Assembly: GCA_021201295.1 (NCBI GenBank)
Contig: JAJQFE010000007.1
Coordinates: 1 to 62,815 of the forward strand
Direction of reading: 5' to 3'
DNA: 62,815 nt
DNA from: Tannerellaceae bacterium
Lineage (GTDB): Bacteria > Bacteroidota > Bacteroidia > Bacteroidales > Tannerellaceae
How positions within the stretch are numbered: position 1 is the first letter of the stretch; every line of letters starts with the position of its first letter. The position numbers and the translations under genes were made by a program. Under the pieces are notes generated by a model. It worked only from the letters and a program-made list of their open reading frames with translations. It was not told where the DNA came from and did not search any database. Shown piece after piece: positions 1 through 8,392 of the stretch.

Positions 1-379
1 ATATATATAAATATATATTATTAATAATATAATAAATATATATATATAATTTTATATAGTTTTTCAATCAGAATTTTACATGTAGAAGAAGGAAAAGAAG
101 CGGTCCGTTATTTCCACTTGTCCGGGAATTCGTTTGGTCATTTAGTAACGAGAAACCCTACTTCCCGAATATGACTCTTTCATTTCAGTTACCGGGGATC
201 TCTTATCCCCGTGTTTCTGGTATGAGGGACTTCTTACAGGTCCTTTTCCGGGTTTTCTGAAACTATTCTTTCCGGTAGGCTGTTTACTAAAACGAACCCG
301 GGAAAAACAGTCAGGAGCAGGGTATGGAAAGACCCCTTTATTTCCCGGATCAGTTTTTTTATCTGTAAAAAATATACAT
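1..379. other. Non-coding region upstream of the polyketide synthase
   Basis: The first 57 bases are an almost pure A/T tract. From about 190 to 320 there are two inverted repeats: CGGGGAT/ATCCCCG (193-199 and 205-211), and a wider CCGGGTT/AACCCGG pair near 246 and 296. I see no convincing gene on either strand. The longest minus-strand frame has low-complexity, shadow-like composition. The hairpins could belong to a structured 5' leader of the following gene, but no known riboswitch is recognisable. Confidence 0.4.
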
Positions 380-1438
380 ATGCCGTTATTAGCTTCGATC
401 AGTTCCATCGACTTACCTTTTAAAATTCCACAACAGGAAGTAAAGGACTATGCCCACCGGATGTTTGGGAGTTCGTTTCCCGAAGTGGAACGCATATTAC
501 CGGTTTTTGACCACACAAGTATCCAGATGCGTAATCTGTGTAAACCGTTAGACTATTATTATCTTCCCCATACCTTTCAGGAACGGAACCGGGACTATAT
601 CACGCTGGCATTGGATTACTCCGTGGAAGCAGTGGAAAAATGCCTGGTATCCGCTCAATTTCCCAAAGAGGCGGTGACAGATCTTATTTTCGTTTCCTCT
701 ACCGGGCTGGCAACTCCCGGACTGGATGCCCTGATTATAAACAAAATGCGTCTGAATCCTTCCGTAAACCGGATGAGTGTGTTCGGGTTAGGGTGTGGAG
801 GAGGAGTGTCCGGATATGCCAAAGCCTGTACGCTGGCTAAAGCCAATCCCCATGCGGTGGTCTTATTGGTTGCCGTGGAGTTGTGTTCGCTGACCTTTAT
901 GCGGGATGATTTCAGTAAAAGTAATTTTATAGGCACCACGCTTTTTTCCGATGGCGTAGCCGCCTGTCTTATCACCGGAGACTAGGCTCCTGCTACCTAT
1001 GGGAGGCAAGTGGCTTTTGTTGCCAGTGAGAGCCGGTTGTATTATGACACCCTGGACATTATGGGCTGGGATTTTATGGATGGCGGTTTTAAGGTGGTTT
1101 TTTCACCGGGCATCCCTTCTATTATTGCCAGACATGTGAAAAAGGATGTCTGTTCGTTTTTAGAGAAGCAGGGATTAACGCTGGCGGATATTGCCTGTTT
1201 TATTTTTCATCCGGGAGGTATGAAAGTGCTGGCTGCCTATGAGGAGGCGCTGGAGCTGGGAGGTAATTTTCTGGAAACCACCCGGGAGGTAATGGCAGAT
1301 TATGGGAATATGTCGAGCACTACTGTTCTGTATGTATTGCAACGGTTTATCGAACAGAAAAAAGAACCGGGATATGGATTGATGGCTTCTATGGGACCGG
1401 GATTTTCCTGTGAGTTAGCGCTGATTTACTTAAACTGA
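380..1438 (+). pseudogene. Type III polyketide synthase (BpsA/chalcone synthase-like), interrupted by in-frame TAG
   Basis: The reading frame runs from ATG 380 to the stop at 1438 with a single in-frame TAG at 983-985; both halves are in the same frame and together give about 352 codons, the usual family length. The catalytic Cys lies in GLGCGGG (before the stop). The catalytic His (CFIFHPGG) and Asn (YGNMSS) lie after it, so neither half alone can be active. Family knowledge: such enzymes condense fatty acyl-CoA with malonyl-CoA into alkylpyrones or alkylresorcinols. The intact methyltransferase partner starts 5 bp downstream. Pseudogene, readthrough gene or sequence error are all possible; no second lesion is visible. 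Confidence 0.85.
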
Positions 1439-1443
1439 TCCAT

Positions 1444-1935
1444 ATGGCATTCTGGTTTTTTATCGGGTTTATCATTCTCCTGCGCTTAGGTGAGCTGTCA
1501 CTGGCCCGCCGGAATGAACAATGGCTGCTGCAACAGGGTGCGGTTGAGTACGGACGGAAACACTACCCGGTAATGGTGGCATTACGCACGAGATTTATCT
1601 GGTCTATGATCGCGGAATACCTGATCCGGGGTGCGGGACATTACAGTCTGGCTTTGCTTGTGTTGTTCCTGTTCTTACTGGCGATGAAGGCCTGGGTGAT
1701 CTCTACCCTGGGAAAGTTCTGGAATACCCGGATCTATCGTGCCCCGGATTTTCCATTGGTAAAAAAAGGGCCTTACAGGTATATCAAACATCCCAATTAC
1801 CTGATTGTCATAGCTGAAATAGCTGTAATCCTGCTTGTTTTTCATCTCTGGTATACGGCTGTTATTTTTTCGGTACTCAATGCCTGTATGCTCTATGTCA
1901 GGATCCGGGAAGAAAACAAAGCGCTGGACATGTAA
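1444..1935 (+). CDS. Isoprenylcysteine carboxyl methyltransferase (ICMT)-family membrane methyltransferase
   Basis: 163 residues with several hydrophobic segments and the family signature near the C-terminus: GPYRYIKHPNYL (about residues 113-124), followed by a membrane stretch and REENKALD. ICMT-family enzymes use S-adenosylmethionine at the membrane. In Bacillus subtilis the equivalent neighbour of the type III polyketide synthase (BpsB) O-methylates alkylpyrones, and the 5-bp spacing here supports the same pairing. The frame is intact although its partner upstream is interrupted, so either the pyrone pathway was lost recently or the synthase is still made in some way. Confidence 0.8.
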   Translation: MAFWFFIGFIILLRLGELSLARRNEQWLLQQGAVEYGRKHYPVMVALRTRFIWSMIAEYLIRGAGHYSLALLVLFLFLLAMKAWVISTLGKFWNTRIYRAPDFPLVKKGPYRYIKHPNYLIVIAEIAVILLVFHLWYTAVIFSVLNACMLYVRIREENKALDM

Positions 1936-2044
1936 AAGCACATAAGAATGAGGGGAAAGCATTAAAATTGTCAATGGTCACTTGTCAATTATCAATTAAA
2001 AACCCTACCTTCGTAGTCTTAAAATAAAAGTCAAGTTATTTGCC

Positions 2045-2998
2045 ATGGGTATTTTTAGTTTTTTCAGTAAAGAAAAAAAGGAAACTTTAGACAAAGGATT
2101 ATCAAAGACCAAAGAGAACGTTTTTTCGAAGATCACCAAAGCCATCGCCGGAAAAAGTAAAGTGGATGACAATGTCCTGGATGAACTGGAAGAGATCCTG
2201 ATCACGTCTGATGTGGGAGTAGATACTACGCTGAAGATCATCAAACGGATAGAAGAACGTGCAGCCAGAGATAAATATGTGACTACTCAGGAACTGACTA
2301 CCTTGCTGCGGGATGAGATCGCGCAGCTTCTTACTGAAAATAAAACGGAAGATGCGGAAGGGTTTGTGACTCCGGAAGACAAGAAACCCTATGTCATTAT
2401 GGTCGTAGGAGTGAACGGGGTCGGTAAAACCACAACTATTGGCAAATTGGCTTATCAATTTAAACAAGCAGGTAAAAGGGTCTATTTAGGTGCTGCCGAT
2501 ACCTTCCGGGCCGCTGCTGTGGAACAGTTAGTGATCTGGAGTGAGCGGGTAGGGGTTCCGGTCGTTAAACAGAAGATGGGTTCCGATCCGGCTTCTGTGG
2601 CCTATGATACCTTAAGTTCTGCCGTAGCCAATCAGGCGGATGTGGTGATTATTGACACTGCGGGCCGTCTGCACAACAAGATTAACCTGATGAATGAATT
2701 GACCAAGATCAAAAATGTTATGAAAAAGGTAGTTCCGGATGCACCTCATGAGATCTTACTGGTATTAGACGGTTCTACCGGACAGAATGCTTTTGAACAG
2801 GCCAAACAGTTTACGGCAGCTACAGAAGTCAATGCCCTGGCTGTAACCAAACTGGATGGTACCGCCAAAGGTGGTGTGGTAATCGGTATATCGGACCAGT
2901 TCCGGATCCCGGTTAAATACATCGGTTTAGGAGAAGGTATCGAAGACCTCCAGGTATTCAATAAACGTGCTTTCGTAGATTCCCTCTTCGGGGAATGA
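2045..2998 (+). CDS. ftsY: Signal recognition particle receptor FtsY
   Basis: 317 residues, SRP-type GTPase. An N-terminal helical N domain is followed by the G domain with Walker A GVNGVGKTTT (about 122-131), DTAGR and TKLDGTAKGG (near residue 270). There is no long acidic A domain, only the short amphipathic start MGIFSFFSKEKKE, typical of short FtsY forms that bind membrane directly. It receives ribosome-SRP complexes at the inner membrane. A weak TAnnTTTG-like element (TACCTTCG) lies about 40 bp upstream. The gene is followed by repeat copy R1 and then rimO. Confidence 0.97.
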   Translation: MGIFSFFSKEKKETLDKGLSKTKENVFSKITKAIAGKSKVDDNVLDELEEILITSDVGVDTTLKIIKRIEERAARDKYVTTQELTTLLRDEIAQLLTENKTEDAEGFVTPEDKKPYVIMVVGVNGVGKTTTIGKLAYQFKQAGKRVYLGAADTFRAAAVEQLVIWSERVGVPVVKQKMGSDPASVAYDTLSSAVANQADVVIIDTAGRLHNKINLMNELTKIKNVMKKVVPDAPHEILLVLDGSTGQNAFEQAKQFTAATEVNALAVTKLDGTAKGGVVIGISDQFRIPVKYIGLGEGIEDLQVFNKRAFVDSLFGE

Positions 2999-3007
2999 GG
3001 AATATTT

Positions 3008-3141
3008 TAGTAGTCAAAGGAGAGAATTCCCAAGTAGTCAAAGTAGTTAAAGCATAGAAAATATATATATATATATATTTATTTCTACTTAACTTCTAAT
3101 GAGCAAAGCGAATGATAGCTCCTTAACTCCTTTAACTCCTG
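3008..3141 (+). repeat. Intergenic palindromic repeat, copy R1
   Basis: About 130 bp between ftsY and rimO. It contains an (AT)n tract (3060-3079) and the core GAGCAAAGCGAATGAT, and ends in CTCCTTTAACTCCTG. The core and the arms recur at 4456-4583 (inverted) and 7391-7497 (direct). The left arm is degenerate (AGTAGTCAAAGGAG). It holds no reading frame. Confidence 0.75.
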
Positions 3142-3152
3142 ATTAAATCTGA

Positions 3153-4457
3153 ATGAAAAAAAACAAAGTCGATATTATCACATTAGGCTGTTCCAAGAAT
3201 CTGGTGGATTCGGAACAACTGATGCGTCAGTTTAAGGCCAATGGTTATACTGTTTCCCATGATCCTGCCAAGGTCAATGGAGAGATTGTGGTTGTAAACA
3301 CCTGTGGGTTTATTGGAGATGCCCAGGAAGAATCTATTCATATGATCTTAGCATTGGGTGAGGCTAAAAAACGGGGAACCATCGGCCAGCTCTACGTGAT
3401 GGGTTGCCTTTCGGAACGTTTTCTGGAAGAACTGAAACAGGAATTGCCGGAGGTAGACCGTTTTTATGGAAAGTTTAACTGGAAAGAGCTGATTTCGGAT
3501 CTGGGGAAACCCTATTTCCAGGATCTGGCGGCTGACCGAGTACTGACCACACCAGCGCATTATGCTTACCTGAAAATCGGTGAAGGATGTAACCGCACCT
3601 GTTCCTATTGTTCGATCCCGATCATTACCGGACGCTACCGGTCACAACCTATCGAAGAGATGGAGAAGGAGGTTCGTCTGTTAGTCAGCCAGGGAGTGAA
3701 AGAATTCCAGATGATAGCCCAGGACCTGACTTATTACGGTCTGGACCTCTATAAACGGTATGCTCTACCGGAACTGGTGGAACGGATTGCCGATATTCCC
3801 GGAGTGGAGTGGCTCCGTCTGCATTATGCGTATCCCACTCATTTTCCTTTTGACCTGCTGCGGGTGATGTGTGAACGGGAGAATGTGTGTAATTATCTTG
3901 ATATTGCCCTGCAACATATCAGTGACCCGATGTTAAAGCAGATGCGCCGTAACATTACGAAGGAGGAAACCTATGAACTGATGCAGCGTCTCCGGGAAGA
4001 AGTACCGGGTATTCATTTACGCACGACCCTGATGGTGGGCCATCCGGGAGAGGGTGAGCAGGATGTGGAAGAGATGGTGGAGTTTATCCGTACCATTCGT
4101 TTTGAACGGCTGGGGGCGTTTGCTTATAGCCATGAGAGCGGGACCTATGCTTACCAGCATTATGAGGATTTCATCCCACAGGAGGTAAAGCAGGATCGCC
4201 TGGATTACATTATGCGTATACAGGAACAGATTGCCGGTGAGATCAGTGCCTCCAAAACAGGGCAGACTTTTAAAGTTATTATAGACCGGGAAGAGGATGA
4301 TTTCTATATCGGCCGTACGGAATTTGATTCTCCGGAGGTGGACCCGGAAGTCCTGATCACGAAAGAGCAGCCCTTATCTGTGGGTAATTTCTATCCGGTT
4401 AAGATCGAGTCTGCGGATACTTTTGACCTGTATGGGAGAGTCTTATGTAGTAGGTAA
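3153..4457 (+). CDS. rimO: Ribosomal protein S12 methylthiotransferase RimO
   Basis: 434 residues with the methylthiotransferase layout. The N-terminal UPF0004 domain has three cysteines (LGCSKN, NTCGF, GCLSER). The radical SAM domain has CNRTCSYC (about 147-154), binding the second iron-sulfur cluster. A C-terminal TRAM domain ends in SADTFDLYGRV. The YSIPIITGRYRS-type context and LGCSKNLVDSE start are typical of RimO, which methylthiolates an aspartate of S12, rather than MiaB. The gene stands alone between two inverted copies of the intergenic repeat (R1 and R2). Confidence 0.96.
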   Translation: MKKNKVDIITLGCSKNLVDSEQLMRQFKANGYTVSHDPAKVNGEIVVVNTCGFIGDAQEESIHMILALGEAKKRGTIGQLYVMGCLSERFLEELKQELPEVDRFYGKFNWKELISDLGKPYFQDLAADRVLTTPAHYAYLKIGEGCNRTCSYCSIPIITGRYRSQPIEEMEKEVRLLVSQGVKEFQMIAQDLTYYGLDLYKRYALPELVERIADIPGVEWLRLHYAYPTHFPFDLLRVMCERENVCNYLDIALQHISDPMLKQMRRNITKEETYELMQRLREEVPGIHLRTTLMVGHPGEGEQDVEEMVEFIRTIRFERLGAFAYSHESGTYAYQHYEDFIPQEVKQDRLDYIMRIQEQIAGEISASKTGQTFKVIIDREEDDFYIGRTEFDSPEVDPEVLITKEQPLSVGNFYPVKIESADTFDLYGRVLCSR

Positions 4458-4583
4458 AGGAGTTAAGGAGTTATCATTCGCTTTGCTCATTAGAAGTTAA
4501 GTAGAAATAAAAATATATTCTCTTTATGCTTTAACGACCTGTCTACTTATCTTCTTTGACTCCTGGACTCCTTTAACTCCTTT
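4456..4583 (-). repeat. Intergenic palindromic repeat, copy R2 (inverted relative to R1)
   Basis: It begins AAAGGAGTTAAGGAGTT and ends CTCCTTTAACTCCTTTTTT, so the two ends can pair into a long stem. The inner part is the reverse complement of the R1 core (ATCATTCGCTTTGCTC). It lies directly after the rimO stop codon, and the T-run at the end could make it act as a terminator. Confidence 0.75.
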
Positions 4584-4615
4584 TTTAATCCCCCATATTC
4601 ATTAAAAACTGTAAA

Positions 4616-4623
4616 TAGATTTG
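4616..4623 (+). promoter_or_regulatory. Predicted -7 element for the HU pair
   Basis: TAGATTTG fits the Bacteroidetes TAnnTTTG consensus. It lies 58 bp before the first HU start codon and after repeat R2, so the HU pair probably has its own promoter. Confidence 0.5.
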
Positions 4624-4680
4624 CCGGTTTACAAAAAAATAACTAATATCGCAGATAATTAGGATCTTAAGGCTATATAG

Positions 4681-4971
4681 ATGAATAACAAAGAATTGGT
4701 AACAAACTTAAGCAAGCGGTTAGGATGGAGCAACCAGGAGGTTTCAGACATGTTAACAGGTCTTGGTTCCGTTATTAGTTCACACCTGGTTGATAATGAC
4801 ACCATCTATTTTCCCGGTTTCGGGCAGTTTGAAGTAAAGAAGAAAGCGGAACGGGTCTCTGTTAATCCTGCCAATGGTAAACGCTATCTGGTTCCTCCCA
4901 AACTGGCTCCGGTTTTTAAACCGGGTACTACGCTTAAAAATAAATTAAAAGAACTTCCTTCGCATGAATAA
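4681..4971 (+). CDS. HU-family DNA-binding protein
   Basis: 96 residues spanning a single HU/IHF fold. The first helices (LVTNLSKRLGWSNQEV) are followed by the beta-arm region GFGQFEVKKKAERVSVNPA, with the conserved GFG and NP motifs. HU proteins are nucleoid dimers that bend DNA. The gene overlaps the start of the next gene by 8 bp. That gene carries another HU fold, so the two may be made together and could heterodimerise (inference). Confidence 0.9.
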   Translation: MNNKELVTNLSKRLGWSNQEVSDMLTGLGSVISSHLVDNDTIYFPGFGQFEVKKKAERVSVNPANGKRYLVPPKLAPVFKPGTTLKNKLKELPSHE

Positions 4972-6232
4972 CCGATTGTCCATACAGGATCTGGCCGGGA
5001 TTTTAGCTAAGCAGTCCGGCAGAGAAAAGAAATCGATTGAACTTTTCCTGCGGGAATTTATTGCTGTGGTGACAGAAGGGGTGTTCACGGATAAACTGGT
5101 TAAGATCAAAGGGATCGGAACCTTTAAGATTATTCTGGTAGAGAAACGGGAAAGTATTCATGTGAATACAGGAGAACGTATTCTGATCCCGGCTCATTAT
5201 AAATTTTCTTTTACTCCGGATAAGAAAATGAGGGAAGAGGTGAACCGGCCCTTCTCTATTTTTGAGACTATTGAACTCAATGAAGGAGTGGACTTCTCGG
5301 AACTGGAACATAAAGAGGAAGAACCTGTGGCAGATGCTGCTCAGGAAATCCATACTCCAGTATCCGAAGCAGATCCGGAAGAGCGTGTGGGTGCACCGGA
5401 ACAAATGGATGTAAACCCGGTGGAACCGAAGCCGGACCACCTGCCTGTAGCGGAAAGTCCGGTTCATGTCATAGAAACATCTGTGGTTACAGAAGAACTG
5501 ATGATAGATCCTCTACATTCGGGAAAGGTAGAAACAGAACCTGTAAAGGAGACAGAGACACCGGAAATACCGGAAGTTTCTCCGAAACCTGTTCCGGTAA
5601 AAAATCAGGAGCGTCCTGTTCAGGAGGAAATCTCTTCTCCGGAATCTTCCCATCCTGCAAAAGAGACCCCATATTCAACTGTTCAATCTACTGATAAAAA
5701 GAATATTACTTCTGGATCCGGAAGTAAAAGTTCAGGAAAAAGATTATTGATCTCTTTCCTTTTAATTATAGGGATGGGTGTGGGAATCGGGTATGTTTTT
5801 ACAAACCATATCCTTTCAGAAGATCCACCGGAACAATCAGTGATTCCTGCTTCTCTAACCACAGTGCCGGAAGTGATTACTCCGGAAGAAGCTACTCCCG
5901 GGACGGCTGAATCCATAACCGGTGACGAACAGACTCAGCAGGAAGAACCCGGCCGGGCCCTTTCTGCCGAACCAGCTCAGGAAATCCTTGCTACCGTACC
6001 CATAGAGGCCGGAAGCCGTTTAACGTTGATCGCTCTGGAACATTACGGACATAAATTATTCTGGGTATATATTTATGAATTTAATAAAGCCACCATACAA
6101 GACCCTAATAACATTCCTATAGGAACGCTTATTAAAGTTCCTTCTCCGAAACTATATGGGATAGACCGCCGTAGTAAAACTTCTTTAGAAAAAGCGGCTG
6201 AACTCCAGACCGCTATTCTGACTGGACAATGA
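4964..6232 (+). CDS. Membrane-anchored HU-fold protein with C-terminal LysM-like domain
   Basis: 422 residues in three parts. Residues 1 to about 95 are an HU/IHF fold (GIGTFKIILVEKRESIHVNTG). A long Glu/Pro/Val-rich linker follows. A single hydrophobic segment at about 263-281 (LLISFLLIIGMGVGIGYVF) is followed by a second linker and a LysM-like module (LTLIALEHYGHKLFWVYIYE...IPIGTLIKVP). Predicted topology: DNA-binding end in the cytoplasm, peptidoglycan-binding end in the periplasm. This could tie the nucleoid to the wall (inference). Related proteins occur in Bacteroidetes, but I know of no settled function. Confidence 0.8.
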   Translation: MNNRLSIQDLAGILAKQSGREKKSIELFLREFIAVVTEGVFTDKLVKIKGIGTFKIILVEKRESIHVNTGERILIPAHYKFSFTPDKKMREEVNRPFSIFETIELNEGVDFSELEHKEEEPVADAAQEIHTPVSEADPEERVGAPEQMDVNPVEPKPDHLPVAESPVHVIETSVVTEELMIDPLHSGKVETEPVKETETPEIPEVSPKPVPVKNQERPVQEEISSPESSHPAKETPYSTVQSTDKKNITSGSGSKSSGKRLLISFLLIIGMGVGIGYVFTNHILSEDPPEQSVIPASLTTVPEVITPEEATPGTAESITGDEQTQQEEPGRALSAEPAQEILATVPIEAGSRLTLIALEHYGHKLFWVYIYEFNKATIQDPNNIPIGTLIKVPSPKLYGIDRRSKTSLEKAAELQTAILTGQ

Positions 6233-6330
6233 GGAAAGGAACCTGTTATTTTAACTAAAATAAATCAAACTATGAAAGGGAAGTTAGTATTATTTAACTG
6301 CGAAAGTTCAATATACGAATTTAACATTTC

Positions 6331-6338
6331 TATTTTTG
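6331..6338 (+). promoter_or_regulatory. Predicted -7 element for the Bat operon
   Basis: TATTTTTG matches TAnnTTTG and lies 50 bp before the MoxR start. All the genes that follow to 14794 are co-directional and closely spaced. Confidence 0.5.
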
Positions 6339-6387
6339 TGCATCTAAAAATAAAATATCAAATAAAACACTATAATTAAGAAATTCT

Positions 6388-7383
6388 ATGAATCAGACAA
6401 TAGACATTCGTGAGTTGAATGAACGGATTGAAAGTAAAAGTTCGTTCGTGAACATAATCACTATGGGTATGGACCAGACGATTGTTGGTCAGAAACATTT
6501 AGTAGAATCATTATTGATTGGTCTTCTTTCAGACGGACATATTTTACTGGAAGGTGTTCCGGGGCTGGCAAAGACGTTAGCCATTAAAACGCTTGCCTCG
6601 CTGATCGATGTCAAATATAGTCGTATCCAGTTTACTCCGGACCTGCTTCCGGCTGACGTACTGGGAACCATGATTTATAGCCAGAAAAACGAAGAATTCC
6701 AGGTGAAACAAGGACCTGTCTTTGCGAATTTTGTGCTGGCGGATGAAATTAACCGGGCTCCGGCTAAAGTGCAGAGTGCTTTGCTGGAGGCCATGCAGGA
6801 ACGCCAGGTAACTATCAGTGAACATACCTATAAATTACCGGAACCATTTTTAGTCATGGCTACCCAGAACCCAATCGAGCAGGAGGGAACTTATCCGCTT
6901 CCTGAAGCGCAGGTAGACCGTTTTATGCTGAAAGTCATCATTAACTACCCTAAAAAAGAAGAGGAAAAATTAATCATCCGCCAGAATATTTCAGGGATTA
7001 AACCGAATATCAAACCGATCCTTACCAAAGAGGAGATCCTGGAAGCCCGTAAGGTGGTGCGTGATGTCTATATGGATGAAAAGATTGAACGGTATATTGT
7101 CGATATTATTTTTGCTACTCGTTTCCCACAGGAACATGGTCTTTCCAATTTAGCCAATATGATTTCTTTCGGGGTTTCTCCACGTGCTTCCATCAATCTG
7201 GCGTTGGCAGCCCATGCCTATGCATTTATCAAACGCAGAGGGTATGTGATCCCGGAAGACATTCGTGCCGTATGCCATGATGTAATGCGTCACCGGATTG
7301 GTTTAAGCTATGAAGCAGAAGCCAACAACCTGACTCCGGAAGAGGTCATCAGCGAGATCCTGAATAAAGTAGAGGTACCTTGA
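6388..7383 (+). CDS. MoxR-family AAA+ ATPase
   Basis: 331 residues. Walker A is GVPGLAKT (about 55-62), Walker B is LADEIN, sensor 1 is ATQNPIEQEGTYPLPEAQVDRF, and the C-terminal lid helices are present. MoxR ATPases act as chaperones for von Willebrand A proteins. Here the partners are the DUF58 and BatA/BatB proteins immediately downstream. Repeat R3 occupies the 135-bp gap to the next gene, the only long gap in the operon. Confidence 0.93.
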   Translation: MNQTIDIRELNERIESKSSFVNIITMGMDQTIVGQKHLVESLLIGLLSDGHILLEGVPGLAKTLAIKTLASLIDVKYSRIQFTPDLLPADVLGTMIYSQKNEEFQVKQGPVFANFVLADEINRAPAKVQSALLEAMQERQVTISEHTYKLPEPFLVMATQNPIEQEGTYPLPEAQVDRFMLKVIINYPKKEEEKLIIRQNISGIKPNIKPILTKEEILEARKVVRDVYMDEKIERYIVDIIFATRFPQEHGLSNLANMISFGVSPRASINLALAAHAYAFIKRRGYVIPEDIRAVCHDVMRHRIGLSYEAEANNLTPEEVISEILNKVEVP

Positions 7384-7390
7384 GAATAAT

Positions 7391-7497
7391 CAGGAGTTAA
7401 AGGAGTTAAAACATAAAAAGAGAAAAATATATATTTATTTCTACTTAACTCCTAATGAGCAAAGCGAATGATAACTCCTTTAGCTCCTTAACTCCTG
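7391..7497 (+). repeat. Intergenic palindromic repeat, copy R3
   Basis: 107 bp with perfect terminal inverted repeats CAGGAGTTAA (7391-7400) and TTAACTCCTG (7488-7497), each followed inward by a second AGGAGTTAA-like unit. It carries the shared core GAGCAAAGCGAATGATAACT. It sits inside the Bat operon between the MoxR and DUF58 genes, with the same orientation as R1. Confidence 0.8.
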
Positions 7498-7518
7498 GAT
7501 TACTTAATCAGTATAATT

Positions 7519-8388
7519 ATGAAAACAAGTGAACTATTAAAGAAAGTTCGTCGGATTGAGATAAAGACACGTGGATTGTCCCGGAATATATTTGCAGGGC
7601 AGTATCACTCGGCGTTTAAGGGGCGTGGTATGGCTTTCAGCGAGGTCCGCGAGTATCAATATGGGGATGATATACGTGATATTGACTGGAATGTAACTGC
7701 CCGTTATGTCCGTCCTTATATTAAAGTGTTCGAAGAGGAACGTGAATTGACTGTAATGCTGATGATTGATGTTTCCGGAAGCCGGGATTTCGGTTCTGTG
7801 AATGTGATGAAAAAAGAAATCATTACGGAGCTGGCTGCTACGCTGGCTTTTTCTGCGATCCAGAACAATGATAAGATTGGTGTCATTTTCTTTTCCGATA
7901 AGATTGAGAAATTTATTCCTCCCCAGAAGGGGAAAAAACATATTCTTTATATTATTCGTGAATTGATTGATTTTCAACCCGATGATAAAAAGACGGATAT
8001 CAGCCATGTATTGAAATATCTGACGAATGCTATCAAAAAACGTTGTACGGCTTTCCTGATCTCTGATTTTATTGATAAGGGAAACTTCAAAGATGCCCTG
8101 ACCATTGCGAACCGCAAACATGATGTGGTGGCCATTCAGGTGTATGACCGGCGTGAAACAGAACTACCTGCTGTCGGACTCCTTAAGATCAAAGATGCGG
8201 AAACGGGTGAGGAACGCTGGATAGACAGTTCGTCATCCCGTGTGAGAGAGGCTTATGCACAATGGTGGAACCACCGTCAGGAGGTGATGAGTGATACGTT
8301 TAAGAAATGTCGTGTGGACTCCGTCTCTATCCGTACAGAAGATGATTATGTGAAATCATTAATTGCTCTGTTTGACAAACGAAATTAA
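7519..8388 (+). CDS. DUF58 domain protein (von Willebrand A-like), Bat operon
   Basis: 289 residues. The DUF58 signature is GRGMAFSEVREYQYGDDIRDIDWNVTAR (starting near residue 35), followed by a vWA-like fold with a MIDAS-type DVSGS at about 83-87. No signal peptide, so presumably cytoplasmic or membrane-associated through partners. It is a regular neighbour of MoxR ATPases and BatA/B. The role of Bat proteins is linked to oxygen or envelope-stress tolerance in Bacteroides fragilis (family knowledge). Confidence 0.9.
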   Translation: MKTSELLKKVRRIEIKTRGLSRNIFAGQYHSAFKGRGMAFSEVREYQYGDDIRDIDWNVTARYVRPYIKVFEEERELTVMLMIDVSGSRDFGSVNVMKKEIITELAATLAFSAIQNNDKIGVIFFSDKIEKFIPPQKGKKHILYIIRELIDFQPDDKKTDISHVLKYLTNAIKKRCTAFLISDFIDKGNFKDALTIANRKHDVVAIQVYDRRETELPAVGLLKIKDAETGEERWIDSSSSRVREAYAQWWNHRQEVMSDTFKKCRVDSVSIRTEDDYVKSLIALFDKRN

Positions 8389-8392
8389 ATGC

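Noticed and set aside
142-408. Minus-strand 88-codon frame upstream of the polyketide synthase
   Set aside because: Its start overlaps the synthase start, composition is atypical (Pro, Lys, Ser low complexity), and no homologue comes to mind; probably chance.
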